Shown here: positions 32,659 through 45,484 of the stretch, piece after piece | How positions within the stretch are numbered: position 1 is the stretch's first letter | Layout: every line of letters starts with the position of its first letter | Origin: Zea mays | Taxonomy: Eukaryota; Streptophyta; Magnoliopsida; Poales; Poaceae | Assembly (NCBI RefSeq): GCF_902167145.1 | Contig: NC_050098.1 | Location: forward strand, 113,312,207-113,376,206 | Length of the DNA stretch: 64,000 bases | Reading direction: 5' to 3' | Notes under the pieces: generated by a model | The model's database searches: none | Told to the model about the DNA's origin: nothing | What the model saw: only the letters and a program-made list of their open reading frames with translations | Program-made: the position numbers and the translations under genes

Positions 32659-35600
32659 TGTAATACCTAATTTGTAAAGGTAATAAAAGAGGAGAAAAGT
32701 TATTTTCCAATATTTTATGTGTATGATTGAACCTACTTATCATCACATGTGAACACCATATTCAAAATAATAATAATAATAATGGTTCATAAAAGACTTA
32801 ACACAAAAAAATGTGCATCATGTCGGTTCTTTATTTTGTGTGCATTATGTGGCAATATAAAAGTAATGTGACAAAAAAATATTAAAGTCCAAAAAGGGAA
32901 TTTAGAACCTAAAAGAAATTCTTGAATCTAGAAAAGAGAAGGAAATAAATATTGTGAGGATAAAAATAAGTAAATGAAAATATATTATTCCAACATTAGA
33001 GTGTGAATTTGTATAATGGACTCAAAGAATAAACTCACATTCAAATTCAAATTTGGATTCAAAACAATTAAAGAAAACAAAAAAAAATAAAACATAAAGA
33101 AAAAGGGAAAAATGAACCTTACTGGGCCGGCTTACCCGTTTTCGGCTCAGCTCCGGACTACTCCCGTGCGGCCCACGCTCCTCACCGCACGCGGCGCTCT
33201 GTCAAACCGGCCCCACTACTCTAATCACTGCGCGCGAGCGAAACGCTGGCGGGTGGGGCCCTTTCGTCAGGTCGTCGTCTTCCCCTGAGAAATCGCGGAT
33301 GGAGCGGACCTGCCGGGATTCTCGGCACGGCCTGAGCTATATCCATGCCAGGGATATAAAACCCCACTCGGCCCGTCTCCTCTGCACTCCTCCTCCGCCG
33401 TATTGCACCGCCATCTCAACTTCACCTGGGAATCGCTCGCGGACCTCGGCAAGGCGCAGACCACGAACTGCGGACGGTGCGCCACCGTGGGATCGGGCCT
33501 CTGCGTCAGCCGGAACATCAAGGTTTGCACCGACCCCTTCTCTGGAGTTGTTAGAAGGCAGTAGAAGTAGCGCCACGCGGAAACCTCGGCGTGTGCCCCC
33601 GAAATTTCACACCGGAGCACCGCCGGCCGCCCTAAATCGCGAAGCACCGTGGACCGGGGGTCTGCGTTGTGTGGCGATTGAAATTGAGGGGTGAAATAGG
33701 CTTGGGGCATCGTCAATTTCGTGTGGGTCGTGCGAATTTGGGGTATGGCGCTTGGGAGGACCGGATTTCGCGGGCTCCAATGAACCGGTCGCCGTGCGGT
33801 GGCCTGCTCGCCGTGAGCCAGCGCTAAGGGTAGGAGAGATCCTCTGTGTTGTCCGATCCTAACGTGGCGGCCGGGATTAGATTTAGCGTACCGGTTGGTG
33901 TAGATTAGATCTATGCCGTTGAACAGAAATCGAGCGGGCAGAAATCGATCTGAAGATTTTAAATCTGGGGCGTCCATCTATATCGTGCGGCCGGGGTTTC
34001 ATGATAGTTTCGATCTAATCCGTGGCCTCGGTGGTGAATCCAACGGCTGATCGCGGCCAATACCCCTTCGCGGGCGCTTTTGTTAAAGAACCCCCTGGTA
34101 ATTAGAGAATCAACCCGCAGTCCAACTAGCAGTGCTTTGTGTCTTGGGACCTTTTGCCCCGAGCTCCCTGCGCTTCCCAGGAATTGAGGCCTAGTCCAGG
34201 GTTGATTTAAAATTGAATAAATGAATTGAAAATAGAATTTTAATATGAAAATAACCACTAGAACTTGATAAAAATTCATAGAAAATCCATTTTTAGTCCA
34301 AATTGAGCCATTTCACTTTCTAAATTTTTGTAATTTTATTCTCTAGCACTTAGTGTCTCTGTTTTATCATGACAACAGTAAGAAATATAATCCCACACTT
34401 AATCCTATTTTAAACACATAAAACCTTTGAAAATTCATATCTTAAAATCTATAACTCCAAAAATTATGATTTCTGTTCCTAGGATTTTATTTTATTGAGT
34501 AGAATATTTCTGTGTATTTTGTTCACATGTTTGGTGTGATGTTAATTTCTCTATATACACTGTGCTTGTTTGTATTGTGGCGAGTAGAAGAGCCCGTGAC
34601 CGAGGATCCTGGTGAGCAGCAGATTGAAGTAGCTGAGCAGGAGCTCATTGAAGGCAAGTTGTGCCCTTCATCACTTCTTTTTACCTACTCATGTTCTGAT
34701 TAATCATAATGATCTGCATAGGTTAATTTTGATGGGACCCAATAGGTTGCCCTAGATTGTTTATCTCATTACCTTGTTTACCCCTGAAGCACTTGGGTAG
34801 TTTGCTATTGCTTTACATGGTTTTGGGATAATCATTTATCATATCTATGTTCCAATTATGTTGTTATTTTATTTATGTTCATGACAAGATCATTAAATGT
34901 TAATTGGAACATAGAGCTTAACTTGAGAAACACGTGCCACCACAAGGGGGGACGCCCTTGGCTGACTAATTAGGAAAGCTAGTGGAAGACTACCTTACCC
35001 GAAAGGGGCAAGGGTAGTAGGGGAGTGGTCAGTGTAGGGAGGTCCTTGGTTGATTTTGCTGCGATGGCGGTCAGACAAGAACCCTGCAATGGAGCTTCCT
35101 ATAAACTGTAGCGGGTTTTCTGAAGCTAGTGGAACTTTGTAAAGGCCTCGTAGTGTTACCCTGCCTCGCCTCCTCGGTAGAGGTGTATGGGAAGTCGTGA
35201 TCCCTTGGCAGATGGGTAACATGACTTGTGCGTAAAGGGTACAACCTCTGCAGAGTGTAAAACTGGTATACTAGCCGAGCTCACGGTCATGAGCAGCTCA
35301 GGACTCTCTAATGATTAATTTATGGAACTAAATTCAATTTGTCATATGCATTGCATCGCAGGTCATGTTGTTACTTTTGTTCTACTACTTAATTGGGTTG
35401 GTATTTACTTATACTTAGTAACTGCTAATAAAATTTTGACCAACTTTAAAAGCAATGCTCAGCTCTAACCATCCTCTTTGGTAAGCCTTACACTTCACGT
35501 GAGCTCCCATCTTTGGCGAGTTCATGCACATTATTCCCCACAACTTATTGAGCGATGAACGTATGTGAGCTCACTCTTGCTGTCTCACACCCCCCCACAG

Positions 35601-35870
35601 GTCAAGAACAGGTACCACAGGATGAGGCGCATGGAGGATGCTGTGATGAGTTCGTGAGTGGTCTAGGCCGTCGTCTCCCAGTCAACTTTGGGTTGCTGGA
35701 CCATTGTCTCCTTATAATGTAATTATTTTGTATAGAACTTCTGTTATATAGTAAAGATGTGACATTCGATCCTGTGCCATGATTCATCATATGTGTGAGA
35801 CTTGGTCCCAGCACACCTGGTGATTATGTTCGCGCCCGGGTCTTGGTGCCCCTAAAACCCGGGTGTGACA
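32659..35870 (+). repeat. Array F LTR 2
   Basis: 3212 bp, TGTAATACC to GGTGTGACA, shared by internal domains 1 and 2. Shorter (AAT) and C runs than LTR 1 and a few scattered substitutions. TATA at 33355-33361. Confidence 0.95.
33355..33361 (+). promoter_or_regulatory. LTR TATA box (array F, LTR 2)
   Basis: TATAAAA in the conserved context GCCAGGGATATAAAAC. Confidence 0.65.
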
Positions 35871-37202
35871 GAAGTGGTATCAGAGGAATGTTGACTGTAG
35901 GACGAAACCTAAATAGAACTGGACAACCATTATCTACTTACCTTTGCTACTCTGATTCTTTTCTAAACTTCTCTTAATCTTTTCTCATCTATTTTCGCTT
36001 TACTCTGATTATTCTTACCTTTTCACTTCTAAAGACAAACTTGGATTTCACACTTTGAAATCTTGTGGTTAAAGTGACTTTTTGGAATAGGAGACCTACT
36101 CTTAGGAACAAAAATAAAACTATTTTTATAGATATCTATGAATTTGAATGTTTTGTTCTTATGATACTTGTCTGATTTGGATCTTTGATTGAGTATGATG
36201 AGTTGTGGAGTAATGTCCACAATTATATCTGCATATACATATAGAAAAAAAATGCTTATAAAAATAACTAGACAACCTAGATTATCCCCATTGGAACATA
36301 TCTAGCTTAAAAGATTTATCTTATCCTAAAAGATCTCATTCTAACCAATTCATCTTATCTTAAAAGATTCTCCCTGATCTTAATAGATCCATCTTATCTT
36401 GAAAAGATTTTATCTCATCCTAATAGATCTAACTGACCTCAAAAGATTCTATCTTATCTTTATGGATCCATCTTATCCTAATAGGCATACTTATCCACCC
36501 TAGTTTAACACCCATGACCTAATGCAAATTAATTAGATCTTATCTAGTTAAACTAGTCATACCAATCTAATCTAGATCCCATCTAACCTAATATGATCTA
36601 ATCTAAAGTGAGTTACATAAATAGGTTAGTTAATACTGGTGAAATAGATTAGACCCAATAAACATGTTTTGGGCCTAAGTTAGTGCCTTAGATCAACTCA
36701 GCCATACACTCCCAAAAGGTTACATAATCCATCTATGCTAACCTATTGATAAACAAGATTTTGTCCTACCCATATACCCTAGCTATCTTAACTATAGCTA
36801 GCTCCCTAGCTCGGATGGAGACACCAAGACCAAAAGAAACGAGGAGATCAACCTCGACAAGGAAGGATATAACGACCAAAGCGAATCTCAAGATGAATCA
36901 AGACATAAACATTTTGGATAAAGTCTTTCCTTATTATACTCTTCCTTGCCATGACCTATACTGACCATAAGGGAATCTCATAGATGCCTAGACATACTAT
37001 GTCCATATTTTCATAACCATCTCCTAACCAGTATTTTATTATTTTAGGAATAATAATAAGGTCCAATCGACCATATGTTTTGCTAATAAATTATGCATCA
37101 TGCTGAGATTTTTGTTTGTGCATAGGTTTTGAGATAACATGGTTATATACCCTTTTCTTACAAAATCTCGAGGACGAGATTATTTTTAAGGGTGGTAGGA
37201 TT
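35871..37202 (+). mobile_element. Array F internal domain 2 (non-coding)
   Basis: 1332 bp with the primer-binding site at 35875-35886 and polypurine tract AAGGGTGGTAGGA at 37188-37200, which has one G-to-T change. Otherwise nearly identical to domain 1, including the GATC/TTATC-type short repeats. No coding capacity. Confidence 0.9.
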
Positions 37203-40200
37203 TTTAATACCTAATTTGTAAAGGTAAAAAAAGAGGAGAAAAGTTATTTTCCAATATTTTATGTGTATGATTGAACCTACTTATCATCACATGTGAACAC
37301 CATATTCAAAAAAATAATAATAATGGTTCATAAAAGACTTATCACAAAAAAAATGTGCATCATGTCGGTTCTTTATTTTGTGTGCATTATGTGGCAATAT
37401 AAAAGTAATGTGACAAGAAAATATTAAAGTCCAAAAAGGGAATTTAGAACCTAAAAGAAATTCTTGAATCTAGAAAAGAGAAGGAAATAAATATTGTGAG
37501 GATAAAAATAAGTAAATGAAAATATATTATTCCAACATTAGAGTGTGAATTTGTATAATGGACTCAAAGAATAAACTCACATTCAAATTCAAATTTGGAT
37601 TCAAAACAATTAAAGAAAACAAAAAAATAAAACATAAAGAAAAAGGGAAAAAGGAACCTTACTGGGCCGGCTTACCTGTTTTCGGCCCAGCTCCGGACTG
37701 CTCCCATGCGGCCCACCCTCCTCACCGCGCGCGGCCCTCTGTCAAACCGGCCCCACTACTCTAATCACTGCGCGCGGGCGAAACGCTGGCGGGTGGGGCC
37801 CTTTCGTCAGGTCGTCGTCTTCCCCTGAGAAATCGCGGATGGAGCGGACCTGCCAGGATTCTCGGCACGCCCTGAGCTATATCCATGCCAGGGATATAAA
37901 ACACCACTCGGCCCGTCTCCTCTGCACTCCTCCTCCGTCGTATTGCACCGCCATCTCAACTTCACCTGGGAATCGCTCGCGGACCTCGGCAAGGCGCAGA
38001 CCACGAACTGCGGACGGCGCGCCACCGTGGGATCGGGCCTCTGCGTCAGCCGGAACATCAAGGTTTGCACCGACGCCTTCTCTGGAGTTGTTAGAAGGCA
38101 GTAGAAGTAGCGCCACGCGGAAACCTCGGCGTGTGCCCCCGGAATTTCACACCGGAGCACCGCCGGCCGCCCTAAATCGCGAAGCACCGTGGACCGGGGG
38201 TCTGCTTGTGTGGCGATTGAAATTGAGGGGTGAAATAGGCTTGGGGCATCGTCAATTTCGTGTGGGTCGTGCGAATTTGGGGTATGGCGCTTGGGAGGAC
38301 CGGATTTCGCGGGCTCCGATGAACCGGTCGCCGTGCGGTGGCCTGCTCGCCGTGAGCCAGCGCTAAGGGTAGGAGAGATCCTCTGTGCCGTCCGATCCTA
38401 ACGTGGCGGCCGGGATTAGATTTAGCGTACCGGTTGGTGTAGATTAGATCTATGCCGTTGAACAGAAATCGAGCGGGCAGAAATCGATCTGAAGATTTTA
38501 AATCTGTGGTGTCCATCTGTATCGTGCGGCCGGGGTTTCATGATAGTTTCGATCTAATCCGTGGCCTCGGTGGTGAATCCAACGGCTGATCGCGGCCAAT
38601 ACCCCTTCGCGGGCGCTTTTGTTAAAGAACCCCCTGGTAATTAGAGAATCAACCCGCAGTCCAACTAGCAGTGCTTTGTGTCTTGGGACCTTTTGCCCCG
38701 AGCCCCCTGCGCTTCCCAGGAATTGAGGCCTAGTCCAGGGTTGATTTAAAATTGAATAAATGAATTGAAAATAGAATTTTAATATGAAAATAACCACTAG
38801 AACTTGATAAATTCATAGAAAATCCATTTTTAGTCCAAATTGAGCCATTTCACTTTCTAAATTTTTGTAATTTTATTCTCTAGCACTTAGTGTCTCTGTT
38901 TTATCATGACAACAGTAAGAAAATTAATCCCACACTTAATCCTATTTTAAACACATAAAACCTTTGAAAATTCATATCTTAAAATCTATAACTCCAAAAA
39001 TTATGATTTCTGTTCCTAGGATTTTATTTTATTGAGTAGAATATTTCTGTGTATTTTGTTCACATGTTTGGTGTGATGTTAATTTCTCTATATACACTGT
39101 GCTTGTTTGTATTGTGACGAGTAGAAGAGCCCGTGACTGAGGATCCTGGTGAGCAGCAGATTGAAGTAGCTGAGCAGGAGCTCATTGAAGGCAAGTTGTG
39201 CCCTTCATCACTTCTTTTTACCTACTCATGTTCTGATTAATCATAATGATCTGCATAGGTTAATTTTGATGGGACCCAATAGGTTGCCCTAGATTGTTTA
39301 TCTCATTACCTTGTTTACCCCTGAAGCACTTGGGTAGTTTGCTATTGCTTTACATGGTTTTTGGATAATCATTTATCATATCTATGTTCCAATTATGTTG
39401 TTATTTTATTTATGTTCATGACAAGATCATTAAATGTTAATTGGAACATAGAGCTTAACTTGAGAAACACGTGCCACCACAAGGGTTTAATGGGACGCCC
39501 TTGGCTGACTAATTAGGAAAGCTAGTGGAAAACTACCTTACCCGAAAGGGGCAAGGGCAGTAGGGGAGTGGTCAGTGTAGGGAGGTCCTTGGTTGATTTT
39601 GCTGCGATGGCGATCAGACAAGAACCCTGCATTGGAGCTTCCTATAAACTGTAGCGGATTTTGTGAAGCTAGTGGAACTTTGTAAAGGCCTCGTAGTGTT
39701 ACCCTGCCTCGCCTCCTCGGTAGAGGTGTATGGGAAGTCGCGATCCCTTGGCAGACGGGTAACATGACTTGTGGGTAAAGGGTACAACCTCTGCAGAGTG
39801 TAAAACTGGTATACTAGCCGAGCTCACGGTCATGAGCAGCTCAGGACTCTCTGATGATTAATTTATGGAACTAAATTCAATTTGTCATATGCATTGCATC
39901 GCAGGTGATGTTGTTACTTTTGTTCTACTACTTAATTGGGTTGGTATTTACTTATACTTAGCAACTACTAATAAAATTTTGACCAACTTTAAAAGCAATG
40001 CTCAGCTCTAACCATCCTCTTTGGTAAGCCTTACACTTCACGTGAGCTCCCATCTTTGGCGAGTTCGTGCACATTATTCCCCACAACTTGTTGAGCGATG
40101 AACGTATGTGAGCTCACTCTTGCTGTCTCACACCCCCCACAGGTCAAGAACAGGTACCACAGGATGAGGCGCATGGAGGATGCTGTGATGAGTTCGTGAG

Positions 40201-40412
40201 TGGTCTAGGCCGTCGTCTCCCAGTCAACTTTGGGTTGCTGGACCGTTGTCTCCTTATAATGTAATTATTTTGTATAGAACTTCTGTTATATAGTAAAGAT
40301 GTGACATTCGATCCTGTGCCATGATTCATCATATGTGTAAGACTTGGTCCCAGCACACCTGGTGATTATGTTCGCGCCCGGGTCTTGGTGCCCCTAAAAC
40401 CCGGGTGTGACA
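37203..40412 (+). repeat. Array F LTR 3
   Basis: 3210 bp. The first bases read TTTAATACC, so the terminal TG is mutated to TT. It shares with LTR 4 a short A-run/(AAT) microsatellite state different from LTRs 1 and 2. TATA at 37895-37901. Confidence 0.93.
37895..37901 (+). promoter_or_regulatory. LTR TATA box (array F, LTR 3)
   Basis: TATAAAA in the same context as in LTRs 1 and 2. Confidence 0.65.
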
Positions 40413-41743
40413 GAAGTGGTATCAGAGGAATGTTGACTGTAGGACGAAACCTAAATAGAACTGGACAACCATTATCGACTTACCTTTGCTACTCTGATTC
40501 TTTTCTAAACTTCTCTTAATCTTTTCTCATCTATTTCCGCTTTACTCTGATTATTCTTACCTTTTCACTTCTAAAGACAAACTTGGATTTCACACTTTGA
40601 AATCTTGTGGTTAAAGTGACTTTTTGGAATAGGAGACCTACTCTTAGGAACAAAAATAAAACTATTTTTATAGATATCTATGAATTTGAATGTTTTGTTC
40701 TTATGATACTTGTCTGATTTGGATCTTTGATTGAGTATGATGAGTTGTGGAGTAATGTCCACAATTACATCTGCATATACATATAGAAAAAAATGCTTAT
40801 AAAAATAACTAGACAACCTAGATTATCCCCATTGGAACATATCTAGCTTAAAAGATTTATCTTATCCTAAAAGATCTCATTCTAACCAATTCATCTTATC
40901 TTAAAAGATTCTCCCTGATCTTAATAGATCCATCTTATCTTGAAAAGATTTTATCTCATCCTAATAGATCTAACTGACCTCAAAAGATTCTATCTTATCT
41001 TTATGGATCCATCTTATCCTAATAGGCATACTTATCCACCCTAGTTTAACACCCATGACCTAATGCAAATTAATTAGATCTTATCTAGTTAAACTAGTCA
41101 TACCAATCTAATCTAGATCCCATCTAACCTAATATGATCTAATCTAAAGTGAGTTACATAAATAGGTTAGTTAATACTGGTGAAATAGATTAGACCCAAT
41201 AAACATGTTTTGGGCCTAAGTTAGTGCCTTAGATCAACTCAGTCATACACTCCCAAAAGGTTACATAATCCATCTATGCTAACCTATCGATAAACAAGAT
41301 TTTGTCCTACCCATATACCCTAGCTATCTTAACTATAACTAGCTCCCTAGCTCGGATGGAGACACCAAGACCAAAAGAAACGAGGAGATCAACCTCGACA
41401 AGGAAGGATATAACGGCCAAAGCGAATCTCAAGATGAATCAAGACATAAACATTTTGGATAAAGTATTTCCTTATTATACTCTTCCTTGCCACGACCTAT
41501 ACTGACCATAAGGGAATCTCATAGATGCCTAGACATACTATGTCCATATTTTCATAACCATCTCCTAACCAGTATTTTATTATTTTAGGAATAATAATAT
41601 GGTCCAATCGACCATATGTTTTGCTAATAAATTATACATCATGCTGAGATTTTTGTTTGTGCATAGGTTTTGAGATAACATGGTTATATACCCTTTTCTT
41701 ACAAAATCTCGAGGACGAGATTATTTTTAAGGGGGGTAGGATT
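40413..41743 (+). mobile_element. Array F internal domain 3 (non-coding)
   Basis: 1331 bp with the primer-binding site at 40417-40428 and polypurine tract AAGGGGGGTAGGA at 41729-41741. Near-identical to domains 1 and 2; no coding capacity. Confidence 0.9.
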
Positions 41744-44700
41744 TGTAATACCTAATTTGTAAAGGTAATAAAAGCGGAGAAAAGTTATTTTCCAATATTT
41801 TATGTGTATGATTGAACCTACTTATCATCACATGTGAACACCATATTCAAAAAAATAATAATAATGGTTCATAAAAGACTTATCACAAAAAAAATGTGCA
41901 TCATGTCGGTTCTTTATTTTGTGTGCATTATGTGGCAATATAAAAGTAATGTGACAAGAAAATATTAAAGTCCAAAAAGGGAATTTAGAACCTAAAAGAA
42001 ATTCTTGAATCTAGAAAAGAGAAGGAAATAAATATTGTGAGGATAAATATAACTAAATGAAAATATATTATTCCAACATTACAGCGTGAATTTGTATAAT
42101 GGACTCAAAGAATAAACTCACATTCAAATTCAAATTTGGATTCAAAACAATTAAAGAAAACAAAAAAAATAAAACATAAAGAAAAAGGGAAAAAGGAACC
42201 TTACTGGGCTGGCTTACCCGTTTTCGGCCCAGCTCCGGACTGCTCCCGTGCGGCCCACGCTCCTCACCGCGCGCGGCGCTCTGTCAAACCGGCCCCACTA
42301 CTCTAATCACTGCGCGCGGGCGAGACACTTGCGGGTGGGGCCCTTTCATCAGGTCGTCGTCTTCCCTTGAGAAATCGCGGATGGAGCGGACCTGCCGGGA
42401 TTCTCGGCACGGCCTGAGCTATATCCATGCCAGGGATATAAAACCCCACTCGGCCCGTCTCCTCTGCACTCCTCCTCCGCCGTATTGCACCGCCATCTCA
42501 ACTTCACCTGGGAATCGCTCGCGGACCTCGGCAAGGCGCAGACCACGAACAGCGGACGGCGCGCCACCGTGGGATCGGGCCTCTGCGTCAGCCGGAACAT
42601 CAAGGTTTGCACCGACCCCTTCTCTGGAGTTGTTAGAAGGCAATAGAAGTAGCGCCACGCGGAAACCTCGGCGTGTGCCCCCGGAATTTCACACCGGAGC
42701 ACCGTCGGCCGCCCTAAATCGCGAAGCACCGTGGACCGGGGGTCTGCGTTGTGTGGCGATTGAAATTGAGGGGTGAAATAGGCTTGGGGCATCGTCAATT
42801 TCGTGTGGGTCGTTCGAATTTGGGGTATGGCGCTTGGGAGGACCGGATTTCGCGGGCTCCGATGAACCGGTCGTCGTGCGGTGGCCTGCTCGCCGTGAGC
42901 CAGCGCTAAGGGTAGGAGAGATCCTCTGTGCCGTCCGATCCTAACGTGGCGGCCGGGATTAGATTTAGCGTACCGGTTGGTGTAGATTAGATCTATGTCG
43001 TTGAACAGAAATCGAGCGGGCAGAAATCGATCTGAAGATTTTAAATCTGGGCGTCCATCTGTATCGTGTGGCCGGGGTTTCATGATAGTTTCGATCTAAT
43101 CCGTGGCCTCGGTGGTGAATCCAATGGCTGATCGCGGCCAATACCCCTTCTCGGGCGCTTTTGTTAAAGAACCCCCTGGTAATTAGAGAATACACCCGCA
43201 GTCCAACTAGCAGTGCTTTGTGTCTTGGGACCTTTTGCCCCGAGCCCCCTGCGCTTCCCAGGAATTGAGGCCTAGTCCAGGGTTGATTTAAAATTGAATA
43301 AATGAATTGAAAATAGAATTTTAATATGAAAATAACCACTAGAACTTGATAAATTCATAGAAAATCCATTTTTAGTCCAAATTGAGCCATTTCACTTTCT
43401 AAATTTTTGTAATTTTATTCTCTAGCACTTAGTGTCTCTGTTTTATCATGACAACAGTAAGAAAATTAATCCCACACTTAATCCTATTTTAAACACATAA
43501 AACCTTTGAAAATTCATATCTTAAAATCTATAACTCCAAAAATTATGATTTCTGTTCCTAGGATTTTATTTTATTGAGTAGAATATTTCTGTATATTTTG
43601 TTCACATGTTTGGTGTGATGTTAATTTCTCTATATACACTGTGCTTGTTTGTATTGTGGCGAGTAGAAGAGCCCGTGACCGAGGATCCTGGTGAGCAGCA
43701 GATTGAAGTAGCTGAGCAGGAGCTCATTGAAGGCAAGTTGTGCCCTTGATCACTTCTTTTTACCTACTCATGTTCTGATTAATCATAATGATCTGCATAG
43801 GTTAATTTTGATGGGACCCAATAGGTTGCCCTAGATTGTTTATCTCATTACCTTGTTTACCCCTGAAGCACTTGGGTAGTTTGCTATTGCTTTACATGGT
43901 TTTGGGATAATCATTTATCATATCTATGTTCCAATTATGTTGTTATTTTATTTATGTTCATGACAAGATCATTAAATGTTAATTGGAACATAGAGCTTAA
44001 CTTGAGAAACACGTGCCACCACAAGGGTTTAATGGGACGCCCTTGGCTGACTAATTAGGAAAGCTAGTGGAAGACTACCTTACCCGAAAGGGGCAAGGGA
44101 AGTAGGGGAGTGGTTAGTGTAGGGAGGTCCTTGGTTGATTTTGCTGCGATGGCGGTCAGACAAGAACCCTGCATTGGAGCTTCCTATAAACTGTAGCGGG
44201 TTTTCTGAAGCTAGTGGAACTTTGTAAAGGCCTCGTAGTGTTACCCTGCCTCGCCTCCTCGGTAGAGGTGTATGGGAAGTCGCGATCCCTTGGCAGACGG
44301 GTAACATGACTTGTGGGTAAAGGGTACAACCTCTGCAGAGTGTAAAACTGGTATACTAGCCGAGCTCACGGTCATGAGCAGCTCAGGACTCTCTAATGAT
44401 TAATTTATGGAACTAAATTCAATTTGTCATATGCATTGCATCGCAGGTGATGTTGTTACTTTTGTTCTACTACTTAATTGGGTTGGTATTTACTTATACT
44501 TAGTAACTGCTAATAAAATTTTGACCAACTTTAAAAGCAATGCTCAGCTCTAACCATCCTCTTTGGTAAGCCTTACACTTCACGTGAGCTCCCATCTTTG
44601 GCGAGTTCATGCACATTATTCCCCACAACTTGTTGAGCGATGAACGTATGTGAGCTCACTCTTGCTGTCTCACACCCCCCCACAGGTCAAGAACAGGTAC

Positions 44701-44955
44701 CACAGGATGAGGCGCATGGAGGATGTTGTGATGAGTTCGTGAGTGGTCTAGGTCGTCGTCTCCCAGTCAACTTTGGGTTGCTGGACCGTTGTCTCCTTAT
44801 AATGTAATTATTTTGTATAGAACTTCTGTTATATAGTAAAGATGTGACATTCGATCCTGTGCCATGATTCATCATATGTGTGAGACTTGGTCCCAGCACA
44901 CCTGGTGATTATGTTCGCGCCCGGGTCTTGGTGCCCCTAAAACCCGGGTGTTTCA
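41744..44955 (+). repeat. Array F LTR 4
   Basis: 3212 bp, TGTAATACC to GGTGTTTCA. The last bases differ from GGTGTGACA by two substitutions. It is followed by CGTCG and the resumed gag of element E. TATA at 42437-42443. Confidence 0.93.
42437..42443 (+). promoter_or_regulatory. LTR TATA box (array F, LTR 4)
   Basis: TATAAAA, conserved context as in the other three LTRs. Confidence 0.65.
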
Positions 44956-44960
44956 CGTCG
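44956..44960. repeat. Target-site duplication of array F (right copy, CGTCG)
   Basis: Matches the left copy (28099-28103) at 4 of 5 bases. Confidence 0.65.
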
Positions 44961-45424
44961 GGGACGGACTGCACCATTATCTCAGGTACGAGGCTAACGC
45001 CCAGCAGGCCCTTGGCGAGCGTGCTGGCGTCATCTGTCCGCTTGGGGTTGGCGTGTTGCGGGGAAACGACGCTCGTCGTCGTCTCAGGCGCGAGGTCAAC
45101 GCCCGACGTGTCTCCCGCTGGGGCGCCGGCGTCGTCGACTCGCTCGACAGCCGACGAGGTGCTGCCTCCTGCTTGGCCATGGTTGCCCTGCCTCCTTCTC
45201 CTGCGGTGAGGAAGGCGACGGAACAAACCGGGATGCTGCTCTTCCGCCATGGGGGGAAGACGTCGCCGAGTCCGCCGCCGCCGGGCGGGCTGACGGCCGT
45301 CGGTGTCGCTGTCACGCTGCGGAGGAAGGAGTACCATGTCGTAGCTGCCGTCGAGGGACATGAACTCGAGACTCCCGAAACGGAGCAGCGTCCCGGGTTG
45401 AAGAGGTTGCTGGAGACTACCCAT
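44961..45424 (-). pseudogene. gag: gag N-terminal part of element E
   Basis: On the - strand an ATG at 45424 (MGSLQQPLQPGTLLRFGS) opens about 155 codons with LEFMSLDGSYDMVLLPP, an Arg-rich middle (RRRRTRRRLPPM) and a Ser/Ala/Asp-rich end. The frame reaches the edge of array F at 44961. It continues on the other side of the array at 28103 once one target-duplication copy is discounted. Starting at 45424 puts the ATG about 45 bases after the primer-binding site. Confidence 0.75.
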
Positions 45425-45470
45425 CTGGAACTTGACGGGAAGTTGTTCGTCAACACACAGCAGGCCCCTA

Positions 45471-45482
45471 CCTGGCGCGCCA
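45471..45482 (-). other. Primer-binding site of element E
   Basis: The - strand reads TGGCGCGCCAGG, two bases after the LTR end (45485). The start TGGCGC is typical of Tat-lineage primer sites; I do not assign the tRNA. Confidence 0.7.
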
Positions 45483-45484
45483 AC

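Larger units (their letters stand above)
28104..44955 (+). mobile_element. Array F: tandem non-autonomous gypsy-type elements, 4 LTRs and 3 internal domains
   Basis: The structure is LTR-internal-LTR-internal-LTR-internal-LTR, all in + orientation, 16852 bp, with unit lengths of 4555, 4544 and 4541 bp. LTRs are 3210-3225 bp and internal domains 1330-1332 bp. Each internal domain has a primer-binding site after its left LTR and a polypurine tract before its right LTR. A single near-perfect target duplication flanks the whole array, so it behaves as one insertion later expanded, or inserted as a multimer. It sits in the gag of element E. No gag or pol is present; the terminal motifs relate it to Tekay-like gypsy elements. 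Confidence 0.93.
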
